A stretch of 64,000 bases of DNA from Cichorium intybus. Lineage: Eukaryota; Streptophyta; Magnoliopsida; Asterales; Asteraceae. The notes under the pieces were generated by a model, which saw only the letters and a program-made list of their open reading frames with translations, was not told the DNA's origin and ran no database searches. A program made the translations under genes and the position numbers. Positions 16,310-27,911 of this stretch are shown piece after piece. Numbering within the stretch: position 1 is the first letter of the stretch; the number at the start of each line of letters is the position of its first letter. The DNA lies in assembly GCA_023525715.1 (NCBI GenBank), contig CM042016.1, forward strand, positions 84,034,382-84,098,381, in the 5' to 3' direction.

Positions 16310-18775
16310 ATTATGGCTTTCAGATGTTGATCTTTGATTACGAACCATGGAAATGTTATCAGGAACCTGAAACGAATCCAAAATAATATTGCCACTAACA
16401 CATGGGGTAATAATATTGTGATTAATTTATATTTAAGAAGTCTACTGGCCCATTTTGGAATACATAAAATATAACATCCAGATAAGTTTTGATTTGAAAG
16501 TACCTGCAAGTTCAAATTGTTAAGCACTCCAGATAAGTTTGCATTTGGAATATGATCCTTGACGAGGTTGATGAGAACGCTTAATACATTTTGTGTTTGA
16601 GCCAATCCATCCTTTAGTTGTTGTACAGTTTGTGAATCAGTAGAACTTGAAGCACCATTTTCTTTTGCAGATTGCATCCTTCCTACACATCGTATGTACC
16701 CACGTTTCTCTGGACCCTTAACTTTAAAGTAGTCATCATTTGAATAATCGTCTTCGGTCCCTTGTGTGTTTGTTGAGTCACTTGAAACAGCTTGTAGGGA
16801 AGACTATACAAAAAAACAAGTTATGATACAACTTGTCATGAGAATACAAAGCTACTAATGTTATAAGCCGTTCAAAAAAAAGAAAAAGAAAAAAAGAAAC
16901 TAATGTTTATAAAATAATTTACCACAATCTGAGAAACATTGTCATTAACAATACTTCCATCTTTACGGGTATGACTAATTTGGTATATTTGTCCTCTTGT
17001 TGGGTATGTACCATTATTTTTTGTTGCCTACAACAAGGATTAATCGGTTCAGAAACAAAATACCAAATATAATGAAATAACCAAAATAGAACCTCTTCTT
17101 GAGCAAGTCGGGCAAATGATTTTGTCCCCGAGACATGAGGCTCTTGCATCTTCAAGCGACTCATTCTTTTTACCTCGCATGTCCTCTTTGTAATTACAAA
17201 TATTAACACGTTAAATGTAAACAATGTTTGTTTATACTTTCAATGACAAACTATAAGATACAAAACATTGCTACCTGATATTCTGGAGTGAACCAACGAG
17301 CCACCAATTCTTTAAATTGATCTTCGTTCACCCGGCTATCCTTATCAGTTTGTTGTGCCACAATTTCATCTATCGTAAGGGTTGGATCAAAGGCACGTGC
17401 TTTTAATGAACCTTTCCAATGCCTCCACTTTTTCCCCATGTTAAAAAATATCCATTTTTTATAGCATTTGTTTCGGTCGGACGAATAACAAATTTTGACT
17501 GCAATGAAACTTAATGGTGTTAATATATACATACACAATAATAAGATTACTTCTGATAAAGTAATTTTCATTTACCTTAACAATTGAATACATATCCTCT
17601 TTTTTTGTATGGGAACCTTTCTCTAGTCATGATATTGTATTCCAACATGGTTAGCCATCCTCACAAGTGTCCCCAGAAATTGCGTTAGTTCATTTCCTTC
17701 TTCTCCAATTGGTTTCCCAAACTTGTTAAATGTCACTACAATTTTTGAGTCGCTGCTCATCTTCCATGTCGCGGATTTTCTAGTATGACCCCTACCCTTC
17801 TTTTGAGACCCTTTTAAAAATGGATGCAAAACAAGTAAGAAAGAATGAAGAAAGTGAAAGTATAATGCTATAATAGACGAATTAAAGAAAGTAAATTTTT
17901 TTCTAGTTTTCTGTTTTTTAGTGTAATGTTAAGGCATTTGCTGTTTTCTATTTTCATATTTGTCTATTACAGCATCATACTTTCATTTTCTTTCAATTAC
18001 AGCATTGTACTTTCATTTTCTTTCCATTACAGCATCATACTTTCATTTTCTTTCAATTACAGCATCATACTTTCATTTTCTTTTAATTACAACATTGTAC
18101 TTTCATTTTCTTTCCATTACAGCATCATACTTTCATTTTCTTTCAATTACAGCATCATACTTTCATTTTCTTTCAATTATATCATTGTACTTTCATTTTC
18201 TTTCAATTACCGCATTGTACTTTCATTTTCTTTCAATTACAGCATCATACTTTCATTTTCTTTGAATTACAGCATTGTACTTTCATTTTCTTTTTCTTGT
18301 TAAGACATTATACCGTAAAATGAAGAAAGAATGAAGAAAGTGAAAGTATAATGCTATAATAGACAAATCAAAGAAAGTACATTTGTTTCTAGTTTTCTGT
18401 TTTCTGCTTTTTAGTGTAATGTTAAGGCATTTTCTATTTTCTGTTTTCATATTTGTCTATTACAGCATCATACTTTCATTTTCTTTCAATTACAGCATTG
18501 TACTTTCATTTTCTTTCAATTACAGCATTGTACTTTCATTTTCTTTTTAGTGTAATGTTAAGGCATTTTCTTTTTTTGTTAAGGTATTTTCTTTAATCTA
18601 GACATATATTAAAAGATTTTTTATGGTTCAATAAAAATATACCTTCTTCTGACCCTTGTTCAATATTAGTAGACTGTTGATCGATATTTTGATCTTCTCC
18701 TTGAGTTTGGCCTTCAACTTGGTCTTCAACTTGGTTATTAATGGTTGTGGTATGTAATCTTTTACGCCTACCCAT
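16310..18775 (-). pseudogene. TNPA-like CACTA protein (Ptta/En/Spm plant transposase family), multi-exon, broken
   Basis: Minus-strand exons are recognisable in order: a start with Met-Gly-Arg-Arg-Lys (18775), a Gln/Glu-rich segment, then 'GKPIGEEGNELTQFLGTLVR' (17650-17720). The next exon contains 'MGKKWRHWKGSLKARAF' and 'LTIDEIVAQQ' (17290-17450), and the last exons end near 16310 with a leucine-rich segment. These are the family's conserved blocks. The invariant Asp-Trp-Arg-Lys-Val-Pro has Trp replaced by TAG (17623-17625). An intron at 17835-18590 holds a 30-bp minisatellite. The role in intact elements is binding subterminal repeats; this copy is probably dead. Confidence 0.78.
17940..18300. 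repeat. 30-bp minisatellite, about 12 units
   Basis: The tandem unit is TTACAGCATCATACTTTCAT followed by TTTCTTTCAA, with CATCATA/CATTGTA variants. A shorter array of the same unit lies at 18455-18545, and flanking sequence (GTTTTCTGTTTT..GTAATGTTAAGGCATTT) is duplicated around 17890-17945 and 18385-18435. The unit resembles the arm of the foldback MITE family found at 47.8 and 51.1 kb. Confidence 0.92.
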
Positions 18776-19006
18776 CCTATGATTTACAAAAAAAAATGAA
18801 ACTAAAATATCAGTTATAGGATGTGAGAAATCAACCACCATCAAGTATTGATCAACATGCTAAATAATTGACATCCAAAATATTATAATAACATCCAATT
18901 GACATCAAATATGAATTAGTTCACATTATAATTGACAAGGAACCAAAATATTATAATAACATCCAAAACTACAAAGACGAATTTATTTGTACGTCATAAA
19001 GAAAAT

Positions 19007-21528
19007 CTATTCATCATCAATTTCTTCACTATCTTCACGTTCGACTTCCATTTCTGGTGTAACATCCATGCCATCATCACCATCATCACCGATCCTATGC
19101 AAGTCAAATACATCGAATGTGTCATTATATGGATTTTCGATGGCTTGATCACCAACTCCTCCCATGTGAAAGGCATCTCTTACTTTTACATGTCGCACAA
19201 CCTCCCAATCTTCATACTTAGGATCAATTGTATAAAACACCTTGTCAGCCTGTGATGCCAATATAAATGGATCATCCATTAAATTAGCACCTGTATGTGC
19301 CTTGTATAAGAAATTCACCAATGTTACACCATCCTCTTTCTTGCAACCCCTATTGACGTCAACCCAATCACATTTGAATAAAACTACTCGTATGAGACCA
19401 GAGTAGTTTAACTCAATAATATCATTCAATTTACCATAGTAGTTACTCACACCTTCCACTGGCCTTCTATCTCGACTACTGGCATAACTTGCACCATGTA
19501 CAGTAACAACTACTCCACTATTCTGGGTTCTTAGAAATTCCTCACGTTTTATTGTGTGAAACCTGTATCCCTTAACAAGGTAACCTGAGTATCGTTGTAT
19601 GTCATGCAATGGACCACGAGCAAGCCACTTTAATTCTGGAGTGATGGTTTGATCTTGTTTCTCTTCCATTCGTGCAACCTATATTTTCCTTTTTGTGTTA
19701 GGATATCAAAGGGCAAGATATAATTTACATAACTAACTTTTCCATCTTACCCTTTTTTTAAACCAATCACAAAATTGTTGGCAGTGAATCTTATCAATTT
19801 CGTATTCGGGTATCCTACGAGATCGGTTCTGTCCCTTGATTAGCCTTTTGTGCTCCCTTCATACAAAAATGTATGTTTTTGGTAAGTTAAAGACCAAACA
19901 TGAAGTATATAAATACTATAATGGGGCATAGCTTTTCTTACTCTCGAAAAGGTGTAACTGATTCGACATTAAATAGAACATAACGATGTGCTTGAGCAAG
20001 TGACATCTCATCCATGGCAGTATTTGAGGTTGCCCTCCTTTTATGAAATGAAGAACCCGAATGGATTTTACGCCCCAAAGGACGACCGGGACACAGATTG
20101 TTAGATTCTTCAATCTCGTTTTGGTGGTCTTCATCATCATTCCTCATTGGTCTATTGAAAACTGTTTCTCCTCCCGTGAGATATCTAGAGCAAAATGTTA
20201 GGCTTTCTTGCGCTAATTAACCTTCAGCAATTGAGCCTTCGGGTTGAGCTCTATTGTTCACATATGACTTAAGTGTTGAAAGTCCTCTATAAAGTCATAG
20301 ATAATCAATCATCTTAAACCTAAAGGAAAAATGAATTATTTAATAAACATTTTTTTACCTTTCAACAGGATACATCCATCGAAAAGCAACGGGACCTCCA
20401 AGCTTAACCTCTCTAACTAAGTGGACAACCAAGTGTACCATCACGGTGAAGAATGAAGGAGGGAATATCTTCTCCAAGTTATAAGGAATGAGGATGACAG
20501 GCCAAATACTGTGTGTCGTGTTCATTGTCCTAAACGGATTAAAACCATCACTTGCAAGTGCTAAACGAACATTGCGAGGATCACTTGCAAATTCGGGAAA
20601 CTTCCTATCAAATTCTTTCCAAGCTAAAGCATCTGCAGGATGTCGTAGTTTTCCATCATCGACACGTTCCACATGATGCCACTTCATAAGGCTAGCTGTC
20701 TTTGATGAAATGAACAACCTCTGAAGTCTAGGCTTTAGCGGAAACCAACATAACATTTTTGATGGCTTCTTCTTTGTTGGACTGATTCCGTTATATGAAT
20801 TATCTTTAGGAACTTTCCATCTAGAAGATCCACAAATAGAACAACTTTCTTCTTTCTCTTTATCCTCTCAGAACAGCATGCAACCGTTAGGACATGAATG
20901 GATTTTTTGGTATCCAAGTCCTAGACTAGACATCATTTTTTTCACTTGTTCAGTTGTTTTTGGCAACAAGTTTTCTTCAGGAAGCAATTCTGATAAGAAC
21001 TCTAGTAACATGGAAAAAGATTTGTTACTCCATCCATTAAGACACTTCAAATGGTATAAATGTACTACACAAGATAACTTGGTATACTTGGCATTTGGAT
21101 ACACTTTTTCTTTCGCTTCCTTAAAGATATCATCAAACTTACTTCTTACATTGCCCGCCTCTTGACCATGATTCACGTTAGACTCAGTCAGTTCTACTTG
21201 GATTCCACCAGCAAGATCATTCAATAATCCATGCATGTCATGGTGAAATACCTCTTCGTCCTCCGTCTGCATAGTATTTGAGGATGTAGTGGTTGATCCT
21301 TCCCCATGATATTCCCATTTAGAGTATTCTGGCCGAAAGCCCCAACATATAAGATGGTCAAGAATATCTTCTCGTGTGGAATAATACATATTCAAACAAT
21401 GTGAACATGGGCATAATATCTTTCCATTAACGCTCGCTTTCTCAAATGCAAAATTTAAAAAAAAAATGTACCCCACTTATGAAAGGGTTACTAGATCTAG
21501 GTGCAAGATACATCCATGATCTATCCAT
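19007..21528 (-). pseudogene. CACTA TNP2 transposase with DUF4218 and DUF4216, internally deleted and broken
   Basis: Read on the minus strand from Met-Asp-Arg-Ser-Trp-Met-Tyr-Leu (21528), it starts with the transposase-associated domain (Cys-Pro-Cys-x2-Cys near 21415), then TNP2 ('NAKYTKLSCVVHLYHLKC', Cys-x2-Cys near 20815). At about 20455 the TNP2 motif 'WPVILIPYN' runs in frame into 'LEKIFPPSFFTVMVHLVVHL' of DUF4218, so the catalytic middle is deleted. DUF4216 follows (19007-19669). Lesions: a frameshift in a T10 run (about 21455-21470), Trp to TGA (20868-20870) and a TAA near 20217. It would normally catalyse CACTA transposition; this copy cannot. Confidence 0.85.
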
Positions 21529-22310
21529 AGGCAATCCTAACAAACAGATACAAATCCATCAGTCAATAATTTATTAGTCACATAGAAACAATGAAACCAA
21601 ACTTAAAGAAAGTTGAATTCAATGCTTTATTAATAAAGAAAACGGATCTTTAGTATCATTGAAAATAATCTGGTCATATAACTGAAATGGAAGGAAAATC
21701 CAAGTGTTAAATGCAAAAACTAGAAAAGTAGTTTTAATTATTTGTTTATTATAGCATCCTACTTTAATTTCTTCTTATTTAAGCATTGTACTTTGAATAA
21801 TCTACCCGATTATAGCAATATCATCCAAATACAATACAATTTTCACTTCTATAATTGGGAAGATTTTTTAAAATACAAAACAATGTCTTTGTAAGAAAAT
21901 TTTAGAAGTACAATGTTTGTAATAGGAATAATTGAAAGTAGAATGCTTTAATAAACAAATAAACAAAAGTACATTGCTGTTTTTGCATTTACCTCAAAAA
22001 CAAATAAAAGAAAATTGAAAAACAATTAGCATTTAATAAGGAAATATGATTGTTTTTTACCTCAGAAAAGTCTCCAGAAACCTGTTTATTAGATCACTCA
22101 CGGATTGTAAAGATTATTAGAGCACTCACGGATTGTAAAGTGATCTTCAAGCTCAAACGAGAGGCTTCTTTTATTTTCTTTAAGGCTGTTGAATATAATT
22201 CATCATGAGACTCTGCTTCTTTCTACATAATTATTGTACAAAAGTTACACAAATTCTGTTTCTTTTTTCTTTTTTTTTTATAAATGATTTTAAGAATTAT
22301 TTGTGAAAAG
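21529..22310. other. Foldback MITE copy and exon-like fragment, no clear gene
   Basis: At 21725-21995, a 'TTATAGCATCCTACTTT' arm and its complement near 21930 form a foldback MITE of the family described at 47.8 kb. At about 22110-22225 the minus strand has an open, exon-like segment with an AG acceptor, Glu-Ala-Glu-Ser-His-Asp-Glu-Leu-Tyr. I do not recognise it; it could be another captured exon. Confidence 0.45.
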
Positions 22311-22653
22311 TTAGGACTATACAAATCAAGCAGTCAGTCAATTGGAAGAAAGCTTGCAAGTTATGCAAAGAGAAGTTAATGATAAAAAAGATTCCATTAT
22401 TTCAGACAGCAAGTAAAGATTCTTGAAAAGAAGTTACTGAATTTGTCAAAGTTATGCAAAGAATTTGGAACAGGAAAAAACATACTTGGTTTACACATTC
22501 AACAATAAATCACTCATATCAGATGGAAAAAACCTTAAAATTGCTGAAAAATATATAAAAAAATTTCTCAATTCACTTCAATTGTTACATCATCCAATGA
22601 AGCAATTATAATACCTACTCAGGTTATTTTAATCATTATTATTATTATTATTA

Positions 22654-22964
22654 GAGTAAATTACAGTTTTGGTCCCTATGGTTTACACAAAATTACAGTT
22701 TTGGTCCTAGTTTTGAAAATTTTACACCTGTGGTCCCTGTGGTTCCAAATCTTTCACTTCTGGTTCCTGAGGTTTCCAAATCTTTCATGTTTGGTCCTTC
22801 CCTCTGTTATCATTTTTGTAAAACACAGGGACGAAAAGTAAAAGATTTGGAAACCATGGGGACCAAAAATGAAAGATCTGGAAACCACCGGTGCAAGATT
22901 CTCAAAACTAGGATCAAAACTGTAATTTGGTGTAAACCACAAGGGCCAAAACTATAATTTACTC
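22654..22964. mobile_element. Foldback MITE (GAGTAAATTACAG family), 9-bp target duplication
   Basis: The ends GAGTAAATTACAGTTTTGGT and its complement enclose a nearly palindromic 311-bp element. Flanking TTATTATTA (22645-22653) and TTATTATTT (22965-22973) match at 8 of 9 positions, a Mutator-type target duplication. Related copies are at 48248 and 50336. Confidence 0.9.
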
Positions 22965-22976
22965 TTATTATTTATA

Positions 22977-23190
22977 CAAAATTACAGTTTTGGTCCCTCT
23001 GGTTTACACCAAATTACAGTTTTGGTCCTAGTTTTGAAAATCTTGCACCGGTGGTCCCTGTGATTTCTGAATCTTTCACTTTTGGTTCCTGTGGTTTCCA
23101 AATCGTTCCTTTTGGTCCCTTCCTGTGTTTGTGTAAACCTCAGGGACCAAAAGTGAAAGATTTGGAAACCATAAGGACCCAAGTGATGCA
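22977..23190. mobile_element. Partial second copy of the same MITE
   Basis: Starts at AAAATTACAGTTTTGGTCC and follows the MITE through its centre, but ends around 23190 before completing the right arm. It lies almost directly after the full copy, so the two form a broken tandem. Confidence 0.8.
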
Positions 23191-23824
23191 GGGTGATTCC
23201 AAGAGCTCAAAATGCAGAATACAATATGTAACTTTACAATGAGGAGATAATAGCAGTGTACTTTCATTTATCATAAGTAAAAAATGTTGCTATAGTACAT
23301 CCCAGGAACGAGAAGAGCTCAGTAAAAAGTTTCCAGAATATTTTTAACAGATCTTCAAAGTTTCCAGAAGATAAACAATAAAACCACAAAAGAATAAAAA
23401 AAAGATTCGTTATTTACCAAATTTCTTTCATCAAGTGGGATTCCAGGCACATTAGTTGACAAACGATCTTTAGATTTTGATGGGGACAACGAGAACTTAA
23501 TCTTATCTCCTAAGCTGATTACCTAAAATTTTCAACATTACATGAAAAACATCAAAAATATTTATAAAAAAAGCAACTTCTAATCTTTGTGAAGAAGTTA
23601 AATCTTTAAAGGATAAGATTCTTGAACTTGAAAGAGATTGTAATGAACTTACCGATGAAAATCTAGAGCTTCTCTTTAAGCTTAAAGAATCAATTAATAA
23701 AAACAAAGATTCTGAGGGTCATTTCGGGAATTTGATTATAGAGCTAAAATCGAGGGTAGAAGAGCTTAAATCAGAATGTTTGCTTAAGGAAGAAGAGATT
23801 ATAAAAATGAAAAATAAAACTTAC

Positions 23825-23926
23825 CTGTGAATGCAGAAATAGTGAAGGAGGTCACTTGGCCTTTTGTTATCGGGTAAGGACTGATCACAACTCCACTGAC
23901 CTGAACGGCATACTCTTTCTTCTTAT
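23825..23926 (-). pseudogene. Captured exon of an ML-domain (lipid-binding) gene
   Basis: On the minus strand, an AG acceptor, 102 bp of open frame and a GTAAG donor encode Lys-Lys-Glu-Tyr-Ala-Val-Gln-Val followed by 'GVVISPYPITKGQ' and Ser-Phe-Thr-Ile-Ser-Ala. This matches the first beta-strands of plant MD-2-related lipid-recognition (phosphatidylglycerol/phosphatidylinositol transfer, NPC2-like) proteins. Only one exon is present, opposite in direction to the coiled-coil and P0 fragments beside it, and its donor touches the end of the coiled-coil piece. A captured fragment. Confidence 0.75.
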
Positions 23927-24089
23927 CTGCATATGGATTAACATCATAACCATTAGCATACTACTAGAACAATTAATCATTAAAATTGCATATTCCAAGT
24001 TAAACACATATATAAGATTGATATTTGATTTCTTTTGTATCATATTTATTATAAGTATAACAAACTTTATACATTATTACACATTTACA

Positions 24090-24184
24090 TTAGAAACAAA
24101 AAAAGGTTGTCCAAGCTGCCATGCAAAAGAAGAACTAAACGAATCACCATCTTCACTTACAAAACGACCATCATTCTCTTCCAT
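24090..24184 (-). other. Short exon-like frame of unknown origin
   Basis: A minus-strand ATG at 24184 opens a short frame with Asp-Gly-Asp-Ser-Phe-Ser-Ser-Ser-Phe-Ala-Trp-Gln-Leu, ending at a stop after about 34 codons. Codon use looks exon-like and it sits among other gene fragments. The opposite strand also has an open frame with Cys-Pro-Ser-Cys-His. I cannot tell which, if either, is real. Confidence 0.3.
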
Positions 24185-24230
24185 TTTCAGTTCTTCACGT
24201 CTACTGATAATTAATTAATTAAACACAAAC

Positions 24231-24640
24231 ATGGCAGTAAAGTTATCCAAAATGCAGAAGAAGGTGAACTATGATGCCAAGCTTTGCAAGTTTCTCGATC
24301 ATTATACACAGATACTCGTTGTTGGTGCAGACAATGTGGGTTCTAACCAGCTACAGAACATAAGGCAAGGACTTAAAGGCGACTCCATTGTTTTAATGGG
24401 TAAGAACACTATGATGAAGAGAACCATTCGTCTCCATGCTCAGAAAACCAACAACATCGATATCCTTAACCTTGTTCCTCTTCTCGTGGTACATTCTCCA
24501 ATCAATTGATCTGTTGTTTGCTTTTTGACGTTTAATTGATTAATTAAGCGTCTGGTTTGGTTTTGAATCAGGGGAATGTAGGATTGGTGTTTACGAAAGG
24601 AGATCTTAAGGAAGTAAGCGATATTGTTGCCAAGTATAAG
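24231..24640 (+). pseudogene. Ribosomal stalk protein P0 (uL10), first two exons only
   Basis: Exon 1 (24231-24488) starts at ATG and encodes the N-terminal rRNA-binding part of acidic ribosomal protein P0, with 'ILVVGADNVGSNQLQNIR', 'GDSIVLMGKNTMMKR' and Leu-Val-Pro-Leu-Leu-Val. A GT-AG intron (24489-24571) leads to exon 2 (24572-24640), 'GNVGLVFTKGDLKEV' through Ala-Lys-Tyr-Lys, ending at a GT donor. The remaining two thirds of the protein, including the P1/P2-binding acidic tail, is absent: within about 60 bp the sequence becomes element A. No frameshift is seen, so truncation or capture is recent. Not a working P0. Confidence 0.9.
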
Positions 24641-24712
24641 GTAATTAAATCCAAATCAATCCATCAATTCATCGATCCCGTTTCAAATCAGATATATGTA
24701 TATATATATAGA

Positions 24713-26840
<2,128 letters not shown>

Positions 26841-27911
26841 TGGCTGTGATTAAAGAAGAAAATTAAAAAAAAATTATTGATAATTAAAAACTAAACACGG
26901 AGGGGCTGTTTGGTCATTTTACAAAGTCTGATTATAGTTACGTACAATCTTCGTCAATTTCAGTTTTCCCTCCCTCGTTTGATTCCAATTCATCTGTTAC
27001 AATCTATTCCATATCAAGTTAATCGGATCAAATGGTGATTTATCGTGATTTCTTTTTATCGAATCATGAAGTTAAAGAAGTATAATCAGTTGATTTGATC
27101 GATAATAGTTCATAGTCTGGTTCAGTGAAGATCACATTACCGATATCAGTTAGGGTTTTGTTCGTGATCGTTTATGAGTTTTTGGAGATTCAATCGGATT
27201 ATTACATTCACTCTAAGTTGATTTCGACTTAAATGTAAGTTATTAATTGTATTTGTTTACTGAAATCAGTTTGTTATATTATTATCTCGTTTCTTAATAT
27301 TTCGATTTGTTTGCTTTTTTTTTTTGAAAATTTGAAATATGTTACTTGATTGTTTGAATACTCAGTAAGGAATCATCAAACATTTTAAATAATAAGTAAT
27401 ATAGGAAGAGTGTACAGCAATAAAGTCAATATTCACTGATTAACATCGAAGAATGTTCAATAATGAACATTGAAGAATGTTCATCTTTTTTCTGATCAAG
27501 TGTGTCGTTCATCAAATTGTTTTCATATTGAGATTTGTTTCATTTGATATTAAACATGCATTTAAACTTTTTTTAATGTTTTTTAGCACTGTTCATGTGA
27601 TTGTACAGAAATAAACTAAATATTCACTGATGAACATTGAAGCATGTTCAATAATGAACATTGAAGACTGTTCATATTCTTTTCTGATGTGTTCATTGAA
27701 GTCTGTCGTTCATCAAATTGTTTTCATATTGAGATTTGTTTCATTTGATCTTAAACATGCATTTAAGCTTTTTTTTAAGGTTTTTAGCAATGTTCATGTC
27801 ATTAATGAACATATGATTGTTCATTAATGAACATTTTTATGTTTTATTTTGTTCCTTAGTAATAATCAGTACTGATTAGTTAAATTGTTGTTCTTAACAG
27901 ATATCTCAAGT
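26841..27911. other. M1 5' region of the ULP gene; 190-bp tandem duplication
   Basis: Probable promoter and 5' UTR of the ULP gene, with possible 5' UTR introns. Units 27411-27602 and 27603-27799 are tandem copies (each with GAACATTGAAGNNTGTTCA, CATTTGATNTTAAACATGCA and the shared run CATATTGAGATTTGTTTC). Palindromic TGTTCANTAATGAACA motifs begin here. Confidence 0.6.

Larger units (their letters stand above)
15380..22060 (-). mobile_element. CACTA (En/Spm) element, one end identified
   Basis: The low-coordinate end reads ACTACAAATAAAATGACATT, close to the canonical CACTACAA terminus but preceded by G instead of C. It is followed by a dense array of subterminal AGTGGCACTTTTT repeats in both orientations (15395-15920). 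A TNPA-like gene and a TNP2 gene follow on the minus strand. No matching TTGTAGTG terminus or mirrored subterminal array was found on the other side, so the right boundary given is only where recognisable CACTA sequence stops. The element sits in copia copy 1 and cuts its gag. Confidence 0.8.
22315..23828 (+). pseudogene. Captured fragments of a coiled-coil (myosin/CENP-E-like) host gene
   Basis: Exon-like pieces on the plus strand encode Leu/Glu/Lys-rich heptads. One at about 22318-22475 includes 'QLEESLQVMQREVNDKKDS', then after a frame change 'KILEKKLLNLSKLCKEF'. Another at about 23418-23523 includes 'GIPGTLVDKRSLDFDGDNE'. A third at about 23579-23823 includes 'ILELERDCNELTDENLELLF' and 'LKSRVEELKSECLLKEEEI'. 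The last resembles plant C2-N-terminal coiled-coil proteins of the EEIG1/EHBP1 type, from memory. The pieces lack start, C2 domain and continuity. A foldback MITE sits between them. They look like captured, decaying exons, not a working gene. Confidence 0.65.

Noticed and set aside
17926..18303. Regular short repeats resembling a CRISPR array
   Set aside because: There are no unique spacers; the 30-bp units are head to tail, and the context is a plant CACTA intron.
24231..24640. Functional ribosomal P0 gene
   Set aside because: Only two exons remain; downstream DNA becomes a transposable element within about 60 bp.
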